From positions 434,001 to 498,000 of the forward strand of contig NZ_JROZ02000001.1 in the NCBI RefSeq assembly GCF_000765665.2: a DNA stretch of 64,000 nt, read 5' to 3'. The notes below the pieces were generated by a model that was not told where the DNA came from, made no database searches, and was given only the letters and a program-made list of their open reading frames with translations. This DNA comes from Helicobacter sp. MIT 05-5293 (GTDB lineage: Bacteria > Campylobacterota > Campylobacteria > Campylobacterales > Helicobacteraceae). Shown here one piece after another: positions 1-9,529 of the stretch. Each line of letters begins with the position of its first letter. The first letter of the stretch is position 1. The position numbers and the translations under genes are program-made.

Positions 1-1231
1 TATCAAAGTTGATATTATCTTGCATATAACCATAAGAGAGCATTTGGATAAATTTCACCGCAAAGCCAAAATTCACATCTCCCGCTTTGGTAAAAAAGGT
101 ATGCCCATAGCCGATAGGGATTTCAACAAGGCTTAGCGTGCGGGCTTGGAGTGTGTGTTTTGCATTAGGGCTTAGAATCGAGCTATTGTTATAATCATTT
201 TGGTTGCTTGATTCTAAACTGATATTATTCCCGCTGATGCTTGCTTGGTAGTAGTTTCCTCCTCCCACATCAAAAATGAGCTGATTGTGTGTAGGATCAA
301 TGATCGCACTTGCATTGGCATAAACTGATGCAAAAAGCCCAAAGCCTACCGCGCCTCTCCCGCCTACAGATTCTTTAATCGTGATTTGCCCGAGTTTGTC
401 ATCATTAATCGTGCGCGTTTTCCTTGCACCTGCGATTTGAAAGACAAATCCATTTTGCGAGGAGAGATTCATATCATTGCCTTTAAGCGCGCCATCGACA
501 AGCTTAAAATCATTTAAAAATTTATCAATCACAGAATCTGTGCCTTTTGCAATCGTGATTTTCCCTGCGGTTGTCAAAATCTCATCAGCACTTGTTTTGC
601 CCTGTGAAAAGTCATCAATAATGCTACCTAATTTATTTGCATCAATGCTGCCGATAATGCTCCCTATCAGTGGGCTTCCCCCTTCAGTCGCTGCGCTTTG
701 GAGCTTGTCTTTAAACTTAGCGGCAAGGTCGGGATTGCTGGCGATTTCAGTTGCGCAATTTGTAAAACTATTACAAGTGTTTGTGCTACCGAGACTTTGA
801 AGTAGGCTTGACATATCGGTAGCATTAATTTGTCCGGGCGTTTGGGTAGTGGGGAAAAGAGCATTCAGCATACCGCCAATCGCACCATCAACTTGCTTCC
901 CACCAATTGTTACTGATGCTCCGCCTACACCTGTGAGCTGGTCATTTAAGCTTTGCTGCATATTTGTGATGCTTTCTGTATCAAGCTCGAGCATTTGCAA
1001 GAGATTCTGCTCTTTCATCGTTAGCCCAAAGCTATAGCCAAATTTCGCGCGTCTATCTGCCCCCAAAAGTGCGGGGTTATAATACAATCCCCATGCAGAA
1101 TCTTTGACTGCTACACCTGCGCCACCTATACTTGCGGAAGTATTACCCATAGAGCCAAATTCTAGTCCATAGCTTAGCCCTAACGCACACCCCAAAAGAA
1201 GAGTGATTTTTTCTATTTTTCGTTTTGTCAT
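1..1231 (-). CDS. TraF-like outer-membrane beta-barrel protein (C-terminus outside window)
   Basis: The reading frame is open from an ATG at 1229-1231 to base 1, so about 410 residues are visible and the C-terminus is lost. The protein begins MTKRKIEKITLLLGCALG, a basic start plus hydrophobic stretch that looks like a Sec signal peptide. After it comes a segment with GNTSASIGGAGVAVKDSAW followed by GLYYNPALLGADRR, which I recognise from the family labelled 'conjugal transfer protein TraF' (TraF_2) in Helicobacter and related to FadL/UPF0164-like barrels. The name is historical: nothing nearby suggests conjugation. Later glycine- and asparagine-rich strands fit an outer-membrane barrel. Role unknown. 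The AAGGA that could serve as ribosome binding site is about 13 bases upstream, rather far. A sigma-54-like element lies upstream at 1281-1297. Family assignment is from recognised sequence style, not a search. Confidence 0.62.
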   Translation of the reverse strand, partial: MTKRKIEKITLLLGCALGLSYGLEFGSMGNTSASIGGAGVAVKDSAWGLYYNPALLGADRRAKFGYSFGLTMKEQNLLQMLELDTESITNMQQSLNDQLTGVGGASVTIGGKQVDGAIGGMLNALFPTTQTPGQINATDMSSLLQSLGSTNTCNSFTNCATEIASNPDLAAKFKDKLQSAATEGGSPLIGSIIGSIDANKLGSIIDDFSQGKTSADEILTTAGKITIAKGTDSVIDKFLNDFKLVDGALKGNDMNLSSQNGFVFQIAGARKTRTINDDKLGQITIKESVGGRGAVGFGLFASVYANASAIIDPTHNQLIFDVGGGNYYQASISGNNISLESSNQNDYNNSSILSPNAKHTLQARTLSLVEIPIGYGHTFFTKAGDVNFGFAVKFIQMLSYGYMQDNINFD

Positions 1232-1280
1232 AGGCTGTAAAGAATCCTTATATTTCTAAAATCATCATTAAAATCACTTT

Positions 1281-1297
1281 AACAAAAATCGTGCCAT
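1281..1297 (-). promoter_or_regulatory. Possible sigma-54 promoter of the TraF-like gene
   Basis: On the minus strand the sequence reads TGGCACGATTTTTGTT. The -24 part TGGCACG is a full match to the RpoN consensus; the -12 part is TTGT instead of TTGC. The predicted start of transcription would be near 1270, about 40 bases before the ATG at 1231. One mismatch in the -12 GC is at a strongly conserved base, so this is tentative. Confidence 0.35.
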
Positions 1298-1415
1298 TTT
1301 TTGAGAATCTTTAGAAAAATAATTTTTTTCTCTAATTTTAATCAAATTTTTATAAAATAAGGAACACTTTTCGCATAGTGATTTTGTAATACATAATAAA
1401 TAAAGGTCAAAAGCA

Positions 1416-2033
1416 ATGATAAGAATCTGTTGTTTGGGGTTGCTTTGTATGGGATTATGGGCTTCGACACATGAGGCGTATGAGGCGTGGCGTGATGGCG
1501 ATATGCTAAAGGCTGTGCGAAAATACGAAGCGACTTGTTATAGCGGTGATATGAGTGGTTGTCATGCGCTAGGGACATTGTATTTTCAAGGGAGTGGTGT
1601 GCCACAAAACTATTCGATGAGTGCGAGTTTTTATGCTAAAGCATGTAATGGTGGATTCGAGCCTTCGTGCAGTTCTTTAGGTGTATTGCACCAATATGGT
1701 TTAGGTGTGAGGCAGGATTTGGAATTTGCTTTAGTGCTTTATGATAAGTCTTGTAAGTCAGGCTATCCGCGGGGTTGTAATAACTTAGGTGTGATGTTTG
1801 AAGAGGGTTTAAGCGTCAAACGCGACTATAAACAAGCCGGGCTTTATTATTCTGATGCGTGTTTGGCACAAGATAATCGAGCGTGTTTTAATCTCGCCGA
1901 GCTTTTGATGCAAGGTAAGGGGCTTAAGAAAAATAAACAACAGGCTTTAGAATATTATGGGCTTTCTTGTGATTTGGGATTCCAAGAGGGCTGTGATGCG
2001 TATAAAAATCTCAAAGCAAAAGGAAAGAAATGA
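1416..2033 (+). CDS. Secreted cysteine-rich Sel1-repeat (Hcp-like) protein
   Basis: The 205-residue product starts with a short signal peptide (MIRICCLGLLCMGLWAS) and then holds about five Sel1-like repeats of roughly 36 residues. Each repeat has the pattern YxxAC...G...C..LG, with a cysteine pair about eight residues apart (for example ACNGGFEPSCSSLG and SCKSGYPRGCNNLG). This is the architecture of Helicobacter cysteine-rich proteins, alpha/alpha solenoids locked by disulfides in the periplasm or outside the cell; some H. pylori members bind beta-lactams or act on host cells. The function of this member is not shown by the sequence. An AAAGG lies nine bases before the ATG. The stop overlaps the start of the next, paralogous gene by four bases, so the two are translationally coupled and probably arose by tandem duplication. 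Confidence 0.85.
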   Translation: MIRICCLGLLCMGLWASTHEAYEAWRDGDMLKAVRKYEATCYSGDMSGCHALGTLYFQGSGVPQNYSMSASFYAKACNGGFEPSCSSLGVLHQYGLGVRQDLEFALVLYDKSCKSGYPRGCNNLGVMFEEGLSVKRDYKQAGLYYSDACLAQDNRACFNLAELLMQGKGLKKNKQQALEYYGLSCDLGFQEGCDAYKNLKAKGKK

Positions 2034-2641
2034 GAAGTATTTTATTAGGGCTTTGCTTGAGTGTGAATTTGATGTTTGGTGCGTATTTGGCAGATGAAAA
2101 TATGAATGACTATGAAAGCCCGAATCTAAGGGCAAAGATCGCGCCTTATTTACAAAACTGCTACAATGGCTTGTTTGATGATTGCTATTTAGCCGCTCAT
2201 GAGTATATGAGGGGCGAAGATGGTGTGCAATGGTATGCAAAAGCGGCATATTTTTATCAAATGGCTTGTAATGGTGGCGTTTTGAAAGCTTGTAGTAATT
2301 TGGGCATCTTATATCAAAATGGCTTAGGTGTGAAGCAAAGCTATGTTACTGCGGCGAGATTGTATCAATTCAGCTGTTCGAATTTTGAACCTGATGGTTG
2401 TAATAACTTAGGCGTGATGTCTCAAGAGGGCATTTATGTCAGTAAAGATTATTATAATGCGATGAGACTTTATGAGCGAGCGTGTATAGGAGGCAGTGCG
2501 GCGGGTTGTATGAATCTAGGGCATTGCTATGCTAAAGGCATAGGTATATCAAGAGACAAAACAAGCGCGCTTGCCTTTTACGGACAAGCGTGTAATTTGG
2601 GATTCCAAGAGGGTTGCGATGCGTTTCGTGAGTTACAATAA
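2030..2641 (+). CDS. Secreted cysteine-rich Sel1-repeat (Hcp-like) protein, paralogue
   Basis: The 203-residue product is a paralogue of the preceding gene, with a signal peptide (MRSILLGLCLSVNLMFGAYLA) and Sel1-like repeats carrying cysteine pairs, such as ACNGGVLKACSNLG, SCSNFEPDGCNNLG and ACIGGSAAGCMNLG. The two proteins end almost identically (CxLGFQEGCDA). It probably forms a disulfide-bonded alpha/alpha superhelix outside the cytoplasm. Its ATG overlaps the TGA of the first copy (ATGA). The N-terminal repeat region differs more between the two than the C-terminal region does, suggesting diversified binding surfaces. Convergent purH follows after 26 bases. Ligand and function are unknown. 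Confidence 0.85.
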   Translation: MRSILLGLCLSVNLMFGAYLADENMNDYESPNLRAKIAPYLQNCYNGLFDDCYLAAHEYMRGEDGVQWYAKAAYFYQMACNGGVLKACSNLGILYQNGLGVKQSYVTAARLYQFSCSNFEPDGCNNLGVMSQEGIYVSKDYYNAMRLYERACIGGSAAGCMNLGHCYAKGIGISRDKTSALAFYGQACNLGFQEGCDAFRELQ

Positions 2642-2667
2642 ATGACAGAATCTGCCATTATTAAGCA

Positions 2668-4203
2668 TTAATGTAAAAAGTGGCGCGTATGTGTGAAATA
2701 CATTGCGATGCCATACTCATCACAAGCCTTTATCACTTCATCATCGCGGATACTTCCACCGGGCTGTATAATCGCACTCACACCGATTTGATGTGCTAAA
2801 TCCACACTATCTCTGAAAGGGAAAAACGCTTCTGATGCAAGCACACAGCCTTGTAAATCAAGCCCCATATCTTTTGCTTTAGCAATCGCTGCTCTTGAAG
2901 CATCAACACGACTTGTCATACCCATACCCATACCTACAAGCGCACCTTCTTTGACATAGGCGACACAATTTGACTTGCTAAGTGCTGCGATTATATATGC
3001 GATATGCAAATCTTTGAGCTGGGTTTGCGTAGCGTTCTTTTTGCTTACAAGTGTGGCATTTTTGATTTCTTGCTCACTGATAGTATCATTCTCTTGGAAT
3101 GTGAATCCACCTTGAATGTGTTTAAAATCATAAGTATCTTGCACAGAAAGCAGATAGGGAGAATTTTGTGTAAAGATTTTCATACGCTTTTTGGACGCAA
3201 AGACCTCTAAGGCTTTAGGCGTGATGTCTCCAGCGACAAGCACCTCGATAAAGATTTGATTAATCACTTGCGCGAGATTCTCATCGACAACGCCATTTAA
3301 CGCTACCACTCCACCATAGGCACTCACACTATCGCATTGAAGTGCGGATTGATAGGATTGTAAAAGAGTATCTTTAATAGCAAATCCGCAAGGGTTATTG
3401 TGCTTGACAATACATACTGCTTTTGCATCTTGCCCAAAGCTTGAGGCGATTTTGATTGCAGAGTGAATATCGGTGAGATTATTAAAGCTTGGTTCGCCTT
3501 TTTTGATGATAAAATGCTTTTGCCAAAAGTCTCCAAAGGTGTATAGTGCGCCTTTTTGGTGAGGATTCTCACCATATCGCGTTTGTAAGACTTTATCTCC
3601 TACAATAAATGCTTTTTGTCCGAATCCCTCGTTAAAGCGTTTGTTCATATAATTTGCGATAATCGCATCATATTGCGCGGTATGTTCAAAAGCTTTAATC
3701 ATCAATTTTTGGCGAAATTCTAGTGTGTTTTGGTGGTTTTTGAGAATCTCAATGATAGGCTGGTAGTCGTTTTTATCTGTAACGACAAGGACATTGTGAT
3801 GATTTTTTGCTGCTGAACGAATCATCGCTGGACCGCCAATATCGATGTTTTCAATAATACAATCAAAATCATCAGTTTTTTCAATCGTGGCTTTAAAGGG
3901 ATAAAGATTCACACATACAATATCAATCGCATTAATACCTTTTTCTTGTGCTATTTGCGCATCTTGTGGGTGATCTCTCCGATACAAAATACCGCCGTGA
4001 ATCTTAGGGTGTAAGGTTTTCACACGCCCATCAAACATTTCTTCGCTTTGCGTGTATGTGCCAATGTCAATGGATTCAATATGAGAATCTTTTAAGAGCT
4101 TGAGTGTCCCGCCTGTGCTTAGAATCTTATAGCCTAAAGCTACGAGATTATGTGCAAATTCTACAATACCTTCTTTATCGCTTACGCTTAGTAACGCATA
4201 CAT
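2668..4203 (-). CDS. purH: Bifunctional AICAR formyltransferase / IMP cyclohydrolase
   Basis: PurH carries out the last two steps of de novo IMP synthesis in the cytoplasm. The N-terminal IMP cyclohydrolase domain is clear ([39 protein letters not shown]), followed by the transformylase domain with [15 protein letters not shown] and the C-terminal [14 protein letters not shown] place the start at the ATG at 4201-4203 (511 residues), because the family begins at this point and AAGG sits just upstream; a longer reading frame to 4308 adds 35 residues without homology and would run into the divergent exonuclease gene. Single gene, convergent with the Sel1 pair and divergent from the exonuclease. 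purF lies 5 kb away on the other strand. Confidence 0.96.
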   Translation of the reverse strand: MYALLSVSDKEGIVEFAHNLVALGYKILSTGGTLKLLKDSHIESIDIGTYTQSEEMFDGRVKTLHPKIHGGILYRRDHPQDAQIAQEKGINAIDIVCVNLYPFKATIEKTDDFDCIIENIDIGGPAMIRSAAKNHHNVLVVTDKNDYQPIIEILKNHQNTLEFRQKLMIKAFEHTAQYDAIIANYMNKRFNEGFGQKAFIVGDKVLQTRYGENPHQKGALYTFGDFWQKHFIIKKGEPSFNNLTDIHSAIKIASSFGQDAKAVCIVKHNNPCGFAIKDTLLQSYQSALQCDSVSAYGGVVALNGVVDENLAQVINQIFIEVLVAGDITPKALEVFASKKRMKIFTQNSPYLLSVQDTYDFKHIQGGFTFQENDTISEQEIKNATLVSKKNATQTQLKDLHIAYIIAALSKSNCVAYVKEGALVGMGMGMTSRVDASRAAIAKAKDMGLDLQGCVLASEAFFPFRDSVDLAHQIGVSAIIQPGGSIRDDEVIKACDEYGIAMYFTHTRHFLH

Positions 4204-4266
4204 ATTAAACCTTCTTTGTGGAAATTTTGGTAGTATTATCCACAAAGTTTCTAAGAAGGCAATAAA

Positions 4267-5136
4267 ATGATTTGTGTATTTGATGTCGAAAGTATTCCTG
4301 ATTTTCATCTTTTAGCGCGTCAATTTGGTTATGAGGGCGATGCGCTTGAAATTATCAAAAGTGCCTTTGAAGCGCAGATGCAAAAAAGCGGGAGCGAATT
4401 TTTGCCTCCTTGTTTTCATCGTATTGTGAGTATTGCAAGTGTGGTGTGTGATGAATATGGGCATTTTATCAAAGTTGGGCATTTTGGGCAAAAGTTTATA
4501 GATTCTCTTTCTTCTCAAAGTGATTTTTTGTCTTTGGATTTTTTGGATCATTTAGAATCTACTCTTCTTCATGAGTTTTGGTCTTTTTTTAACCAAAAAC
4601 AGCCTAAGCTTGTGAGTTTTAACGGACGAGGCTTTGATTTGATTGCGCTTACTTTGCGCGCGATGCGTTATAATATCAGTGCTTATGGTTATTTTGAGCA
4701 AGACAATCCTGCTTTTAATAAAAACAAATGGGAAAATTATCGTCAGCGATATGCCGAACGCTTTCACACGGATTTGCTCGATGCTTTGGGTGCGTTTGGC
4801 GCGGTAAGGAATCTCAATCTCGATAGTGTGTGTCAAATGCTGAATCTTGTCGGTAAATACGATATGAGCGGGGATCAAGTGCATCGTCTTTATCTTGGCA
4901 GTGAGGATAAAAAACAGGCTTTAATGACAATTAATCATTATTGTCATAGTGATGTGCTTAATACTTATTGGCTTTATTTGAAATATGAGTTACTGAAAGG
5001 TGAGCTTTTAGAATCTGATTATTATACGATATTGCAAGGCTTTTTAGAAAAGTTGCCTAGTGATAAGCCTTATTCAGACATTTTTAAATCAACGATTCAA
5101 GCGCATCTTGATTCTTATACAGCTAAGGGGCATTAG
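4267..5136 (+). CDS. DEDDy 3'-5' exonuclease, PolB-like exonuclease domain protein
   Basis: A 289-residue stand-alone exonuclease of the type related to the proofreading domain of family B DNA polymerases. Motif I is FDVESIPD (D-x-E) at the very N-terminus; motif II is in [13 protein letters not shown] (around residue 118); motif III is [12 protein letters not shown] near residue 220, with tyrosine and aspartate spaced as Y-x3-D, the DEDDy form. These residues bind two metal ions that cut nucleotides from 3' ends. There is no polymerase domain. It shares a likely operon with the following 79-residue protein (stop and next ATG directly adjacent) and hisH. The substrate in the cell (DNA repair or RNA) is not known. 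Confidence 0.82.
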   Translation: MICVFDVESIPDFHLLARQFGYEGDALEIIKSAFEAQMQKSGSEFLPPCFHRIVSIASVVCDEYGHFIKVGHFGQKFIDSLSSQSDFLSLDFLDHLESTLLHEFWSFFNQKQPKLVSFNGRGFDLIALTLRAMRYNISAYGYFEQDNPAFNKNKWENYRQRYAERFHTDLLDALGAFGAVRNLNLDSVCQMLNLVGKYDMSGDQVHRLYLGSEDKKQALMTINHYCHSDVLNTYWLYLKYELLKGELLESDYYTILQGFLEKLPSDKPYSDIFKSTIQAHLDSYTAKGH

Positions 5137-5376
5137 ATGCAAGAAACTTATATCACGAAAAATGGTGAAATCACGAGCAAAGAAGAGCTCATTGCAGAGA
5201 TTGAGAATCTGCTCAATCACATTCCAAGCCAGAATCACACTTTTTTATCGCCAGAGGTAATGAGTGCATTGACATTGAAAGATTTAGAAAGTGTGCGTGA
5301 TTCGCTTTTAGAGAAGCAAAATGATGCGGTTTTGCCACATCGGCAGTGGCTTTTTGATTTAGCTCATAAAGAATAA
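5137..5376 (+). CDS. Small conserved-looking protein of unknown function
   Basis: I do not recognise this 79-residue protein. It is acidic, predicted largely alpha-helical, with no signal peptide, membrane segment or cysteine. A helical region ELIAEIENLLNHIP is followed by LTLKDLESVRDSLLEKQ. The ATG directly follows the TAG of the exonuclease gene with no spacer, and hisH starts 10 bases after its stop, so it is very probably translated as part of a three-gene operon. Tight packing between two recognisable genes and normal codon use argue it is real. It might be a partner of the exonuclease, but only position suggests this. Confidence 0.7.
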   Translation: MQETYITKNGEITSKEELIAEIENLLNHIPSQNHTFLSPEVMSALTLKDLESVRDSLLEKQNDAVLPHRQWLFDLAHKE

Positions 5377-5386
5377 GGGATTGGTG

Positions 5387-6025
5387 ATGAAAGTAGGGAT
5401 TGTTGATTATCAAGTAGGTAACTTAGGAAGTGTGCAAAATGCGTTTAGTAAGATTGAGCGAGATTCTAAAAAGTCTCTTGATGTGTGTATAGAATCTGAT
5501 CCTTGCAAGCTTAGATTCTATGATAAGCTTTTATTGCCCGGGGTTGGTGCATTTGGCGATGCAATGAAGCATTTGTATGATTCTCAAATGATAGAGAGTT
5601 TGAATGAGTTTGCCCGAAGTGGCAAGGCATTATTAGGAATCTGCTTGGGAATGCAGTTATTGTTTGATAGCAGTGAAGAGTTTGGCTTTCATCAAGGTTT
5701 GGGGTTGATTGAAGGCAAGGTCATAGGTTTTGATAAAGCACGAACACAGAATCTTAAAATCCCCCATATGGGTTGGAATCGTTGTATTCTTACACCTCAA
5801 GGTAAAGCTAGTGCTTTATTTGAGCAAACCAATGAGCCATATTTCTTTTATTTTGTGCATAGTTTTCACGCAAAGACACAAGAACAATATGTTTTGGCTT
5901 ATTGTGAATATGGTTATACTTTTCCTGCTATTGTCAATAAAGAGAATATTTTTGGGATTCAAGCACACCCTGAAAAAAGCCATGATATGGGACTTAAACT
6001 ATTAGAAAATTTTTTAAAATTATGA
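5387..6025 (+). CDS. hisH: Imidazole glycerol phosphate synthase, glutaminase subunit
   Basis: HisH hydrolyses glutamine and passes ammonia to HisF for the fifth step of histidine synthesis. The class I glutaminase features are present: oxyanion region LPGVGAFGDAM, the nucleophile cysteine in LGICLGMQLLFD (about residue 83) and the His/Glu pair in GIQAHPEKS near the C-terminus. I prefer the ATG at 5387 (212 residues) to the upstream TTG at 5381, since AAGGGA ends six bases before it. No hisF, hisA or other his gene is in this window, so the subunit is encoded away from its partner or at the end of a rearranged operon. HisH-like amidotransferases also serve in surface-sugar synthesis in some epsilonproteobacteria, so the histidine role is likely but not certain. 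Confidence 0.85.
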   Translation: MKVGIVDYQVGNLGSVQNAFSKIERDSKKSLDVCIESDPCKLRFYDKLLLPGVGAFGDAMKHLYDSQMIESLNEFARSGKALLGICLGMQLLFDSSEEFGFHQGLGLIEGKVIGFDKARTQNLKIPHMGWNRCILTPQGKASALFEQTNEPYFFYFVHSFHAKTQEQYVLAYCEYGYTFPAIVNKENIFGIQAHPEKSHDMGLKLLENFLKL

Positions 6026-6083
6026 GATTCTATCATTTGATAAAAGTTTTCTAACAATAATAAAAATATTTAATTGATAAAAA

Positions 6084-6093
6084 TTATTAATAA
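6084..6093. promoter_or_regulatory. AT-rich palindrome in katA promoter region, possible PerR/Fur-type operator
   Basis: TTATTAATAA is a perfect ten-base palindrome in the 125-base gap before katA, 58 bases upstream of the ATG. It resembles the core of PerR/Fur boxes, which control katA in related bacteria. A -10-like CATAAT follows at 6113-6118. AT-rich palindromes arise easily by chance in this genome, so the call is weak. Confidence 0.3.
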
Positions 6094-6150
6094 AGTGTTT
6101 GCTTTTGTGTTTCATAATATTTTTTCAAATTTAACAAAAAAGGATCGAAT

Positions 6151-7596
6151 ATGAAACATTCATTATTGACTTCTAGTGTAGGAAGACCTATTGGCGATAA
6201 CCAAAATACACAAAGCGTAGGTGCAAGAGGACCATTACTCCTTCAAGACACATGGTTTTTGGAAAAATTAGCGCATTTTGACCGAGAACGTATTCCTGAA
6301 CGCGTTGTGCATGCTAAAGGAAGCGGAGCTTATGGAGAACTTACAATCACTAATGACATTAGCTCTTATAGTTGCGCAAAGATTTTTGCTCAAGTAGGAA
6401 AGAAAATCCCTTTATTTATTCGATTTTCTACCGTTGCGGGTGAGCGAGGTTCGTCTGATAGCGAACGCGATCCACGCGGATTTGCAGTCAAGTTTTATAC
6501 TGAAGAGGGAAATTGGGATTTGGTTGGCAATAACACACCGGTATTTTTTATCCGTGATCCTTTAAAATTCCCTGATTTTATTCACACACAAAAACGCGAT
6601 CCACGCACAAATCTTAAGAATCCTACTGCACAATGGGATTTTTGGAGCTTAACTCCTGAAGCTTTGCATCAAATTACTACATTGATGAGTGATCGTGGGA
6701 TACCTCGCACTTTTCGTCATATGCACGGATTTGGTAGTCATACTTTCAGCTTTATTAATGCAAAAAATGAGCGATTTTGGGTGAAATTTCACTTTAAAAC
6801 AATGCAAGGAATTGAGAATCTTTCTGCTAAAGAAGCACAAAGATTAAGTGGAGAAGACCCAGATTCACATCAAAGAGATTTGTATGAGTCAATTCAAAAA
6901 GGTGATTTTCCAAAATGGCGATTCTGCGTGCAGATTATGCCTGAATCTGATGCTAAAACTTATCGATTCCACCCCTTTGATGTTACAAAAGTGTGGAGTC
7001 ATAAGGATTATCCATTGATTGAAGTTGGTATCGTTGAGCTTAATAAAAATCCGGAAAATTATTTTGCCGAAGTAGAGCAAGCTGCTTTTAATCCTGCTAA
7101 CATCATTCCGGGCATCGGTTATAGCCCCGATCGTTTGTTGCAAGGGCGATTATTTGCTTATGGCGATACACAAAGGTATCGTTTGGGTATCAATCACACT
7201 CAACTTCCTGTGAATGCTCCAAAATGTCCATTTGCGACCACGCATCGTGATGGTTTGATGCAAAATGGCGAAGCAGGCAGTAAATTAAACTACAATCCTA
7301 GCTCACTTCCGGGATATGCCGATGATGGAGCATTCAAAGAGCCTACACTTGATACGCATAAGTTTCAAGAAAGCTCAATGATTGCGCATTGGGATTATCG
7401 TGCTGATGATGCGGATTATTATACACAGCCGCGTGATTTGTATCATCTTATGAGTGAGAAACAAAAAGATGAACTATGCGAAAATATCGCCAATAGTATG
7501 GTAGGCGTGCCAAAAGACATTATTGATTTGGCGATTTCTCATTTCCGTAAGGTTGATGAAGATTATGCAAATAGAATCTTGAGATTCTCTAAGTAA
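6151..7596 (+). CDS. katA: Catalase, haem-dependent, small-subunit type
   Basis: KatA converts hydrogen peroxide to water and oxygen. The 481-residue length fits the small-subunit (clade 3) monofunctional catalases. The catalytic histidine lies in [13 protein letters not shown] (about residue 54), the distal asparagine in [18 protein letters not shown], and the haem-ligating tyrosine in [15 protein letters not shown]. There is no Sec signal, and the protein should be cytoplasmic or periplasmic by an unusual route as suggested for H. pylori KatA. The gene has AAAAGG before its ATG and its own AT-rich promoter region. A TrxB gene follows after a separate promoter, which puts two peroxide-related functions next to each other. 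Confidence 0.97.
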   Translation: MKHSLLTSSVGRPIGDNQNTQSVGARGPLLLQDTWFLEKLAHFDRERIPERVVHAKGSGAYGELTITNDISSYSCAKIFAQVGKKIPLFIRFSTVAGERGSSDSERDPRGFAVKFYTEEGNWDLVGNNTPVFFIRDPLKFPDFIHTQKRDPRTNLKNPTAQWDFWSLTPEALHQITTLMSDRGIPRTFRHMHGFGSHTFSFINAKNERFWVKFHFKTMQGIENLSAKEAQRLSGEDPDSHQRDLYESIQKGDFPKWRFCVQIMPESDAKTYRFHPFDVTKVWSHKDYPLIEVGIVELNKNPENYFAEVEQAAFNPANIIPGIGYSPDRLLQGRLFAYGDTQRYRLGINHTQLPVNAPKCPFATTHRDGLMQNGEAGSKLNYNPSSLPGYADDGAFKEPTLDTHKFQESSMIAHWDYRADDADYYTQPRDLYHLMSEKQKDELCENIANSMVGVPKDIIDLAISHFRKVDEDYANRILRFSK

Positions 7597-7703
7597 TATT
7601 AATATCGTTGTAGTTTCAAAGCTGCAATGATTTTCTTGATACAAAAACTTGGTAGGTTTTATGTCAAGAATAGTCTTTAATGGGTTTGTTATTTTAGGAA
7701 GAT

Positions 7704-7709
7704 TATAAT
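7704..7709 (+). promoter_or_regulatory. -10 element of trxB promoter
   Basis: A perfect TATAAT occurs 42 bases before the trxB ATG in an otherwise unoccupied 154-base gap after katA. A recognisable -35 box is lacking, which is common in Helicobacter. It implies that trxB and dapB are transcribed separately from katA. Confidence 0.55.
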
Positions 7710-7750
7710 ACAGCAAAGTATTTTTTTGCAAGAATAGATAAGGATACAAA

Positions 7751-8686
7751 ATGATAGATTTGGCAATTATTGGTGGAGGTCCAGCTGGATTAAGTGCAGG
7801 ACTATATGCGACAAGAGGCGGCATTAAAAATGTTGTTTTATTTGAAAAAGGTATGCCCGGTGGGCAAATCACAGGCAGCAGTGAGATTGAAAATTATCCG
7901 GGCGTGAAAGATATTGTAAGCGGTATGGAATTTATGGAACCATGGCAAGAGCAATGTTTTCGCTTTGGACTTACGCACAAAATGGCAGAAGTTAGTAAAA
8001 TCAGCAAAAAAGATGATGTTTTTTATATTCATCAAGCTGATGGCAGTGTCGATGAAGCGAAAGCAGTGATTTTTGCTGCTGGTGGGAGACCTAAGCGTTC
8101 AGGTGTCAAAGGAGAAGATGAATATTGGGGTAAAGGTGTGAGCACTTGTGCGACTTGCGATGGATTCTTTTATAAAAATAAAGAAGTCGTTGTGCTTGGT
8201 GGCGGTGATACAGCTTTAGAAGAGGCTGTTTATCTAAGCAGAATTTGCTCTAAGGTTTATCTAGTGCATCGAAGAGATACATTTCGTGCCGCACCAAGCA
8301 CGATTGAACATGTGAAACAAAATGATAAGATTGAGATCATTACTCCTGCAGTTGTAGAAGAAATTAAAGGCGATGCTTCAGGTGTGAATGCTATCGTGAT
8401 CAAAAAAACCCAATCCGGAGAGATTCTCACGCTTAATGTGTTAGGGATTTTTATCTTTGTCGGATATGATGTGAATACAGGAATTTTAAAACAAGATGAT
8501 GATTCAATGCTTTGTGAATGTGATGCTTATAATAGTATCAAGGTGGATTTATCAATGAAGACAAATATACCCGGTTTATTTGCTGCGGGTGATGTGCGTA
8601 TCAATGCACCTAAACAAGTTGTTTGTGCAGCGGGCGATGGGGCTACTGCAGCTTTGCAAGCAATTGCATATCTCGAACATAAATAA
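7751..8686 (+). CDS. trxB: Thioredoxin reductase
   Basis: TrxB is the flavoprotein that passes electrons from NADPH to thioredoxin. The 311-residue protein has the FAD dinucleotide fold near the start ([17 protein letters not shown]), the redox-active disulfide CATC (about residues 133-136, in [10 protein letters not shown]), the NADPH fold [16 protein letters not shown] and the C-terminal FAD motif [16 protein letters not shown] precedes the ATG. Helicobacter depends on thioredoxin to feed peroxiredoxins, which suits the katA neighbour. dapB begins nine bases downstream and is probably cotranscribed. No thioredoxin gene lies in the window. The paralogous ferredoxin/flavodoxin reductase family lacks CxxC, so that alternative is excluded. 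Confidence 0.97.
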   Translation: MIDLAIIGGGPAGLSAGLYATRGGIKNVVLFEKGMPGGQITGSSEIENYPGVKDIVSGMEFMEPWQEQCFRFGLTHKMAEVSKISKKDDVFYIHQADGSVDEAKAVIFAAGGRPKRSGVKGEDEYWGKGVSTCATCDGFFYKNKEVVVLGGGDTALEEAVYLSRICSKVYLVHRRDTFRAAPSTIEHVKQNDKIEIITPAVVEEIKGDASGVNAIVIKKTQSGEILTLNVLGIFIFVGYDVNTGILKQDDDSMLCECDAYNSIKVDLSMKTNIPGLFAAGDVRINAPKQVVCAAGDGATAALQAIAYLEHK

Positions 8687-8695
8687 GGATTAAAA

Positions 8696-9469
8696 ATGCT
8701 AAAGGTTGGTGTTTTTGGAGCGACAGGACGTGTGGGTAAAATGCTTATCGAAGAGATTCTCAATCATCATAAACATTTTGCTTTATCAAGTGTTTATGTG
8801 CGTAATGAGCTTCATTATTCACTACCTTCTAGCACAATGGTTACAGATAGCTTGGAAGTATTGCTGCAGTCTAGTGATGTGGTGATTGACTTTTCCTCAC
8901 CGCAAGCGACTAAATCTTTACTCGAACAAGCTCTTTTGCAACCCAAACCTATTGTGATTGGCACAACGGGGCTTGATTCTTCGATTTATCATTTGATCGA
9001 AGAAGCCTCTGTTAAAATGCCTGTTTTGTATGCGACCAATATGAGTAGAGGTGTGGCGATTCTTAATAAAATTGCCGCTTCAGTTGCTGCAATCCTTGAA
9101 GAAAGCGATATTGAAATCAGCGAGATTCATCATCGTTATAAGAAAGATTCTCCATCGGGCACAGCACTTACACTTGCGAAAAGCTGTGCAAAAGCTAGGG
9201 GACTAAATCTCGATAATATTCGTATCAGTGGTCGAGATGGCAATATTGGCGCGAGAAGTAAAGAAGAAATTGCGGTGATGAGTTTGCGCGGAGGAGATGT
9301 CGTAGGGAGACACACGGTGGGATTCTATCTCGATGGTGAATATTTGGAGCTTACGCATAATGCTACTTCTCGCCTTACTTTTGCTAAAGGCGCGTTAGAA
9401 GTGGCGAGTTGGTTGGCGCATCAAAAAAATGGTTTATATAGTATTGAAGACGCATTGGGATTACATTAA
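8696..9469 (+). CDS. dapB: 4-hydroxy-tetrahydrodipicolinate reductase
   Basis: DapB reduces the DapA product in the lysine and meso-diaminopimelate pathway that feeds peptidoglycan. The nucleotide-binding GVFGATGRVGKM is at the N-terminus, VIGTTGL about residue 98, and the signature EIHHRYKKDSPSGTALTL (about residue 142) holds the catalytic histidine and lysine. The length of 257 residues is usual. It follows trxB with AAGGATT before the ATG at 8696 and shares that transcript. purF comes 60 bases later. Confidence 0.96.
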   Translation: MLKVGVFGATGRVGKMLIEEILNHHKHFALSSVYVRNELHYSLPSSTMVTDSLEVLLQSSDVVIDFSSPQATKSLLEQALLQPKPIVIGTTGLDSSIYHLIEEASVKMPVLYATNMSRGVAILNKIAASVAAILEESDIEISEIHHRYKKDSPSGTALTLAKSCAKARGLNLDNIRISGRDGNIGARSKEEIAVMSLRGGDVVGRHTVGFYLDGEYLELTHNATSRLTFAKGALEVASWLAHQKNGLYSIEDALGLH

Positions 9470-9529
9470 GAACTTTTTATGTTAGCTTTCTATACAATCA
9501 CAATTATCTAAGACATAAGGCAAGGATAA

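Noticed and set aside
4204-4308. N-terminal extension of purH to an ATG at 4308
   Set aside because: The 35 extra residues are not in the family, lack a ribosome binding site and overlap the divergent exonuclease gene.
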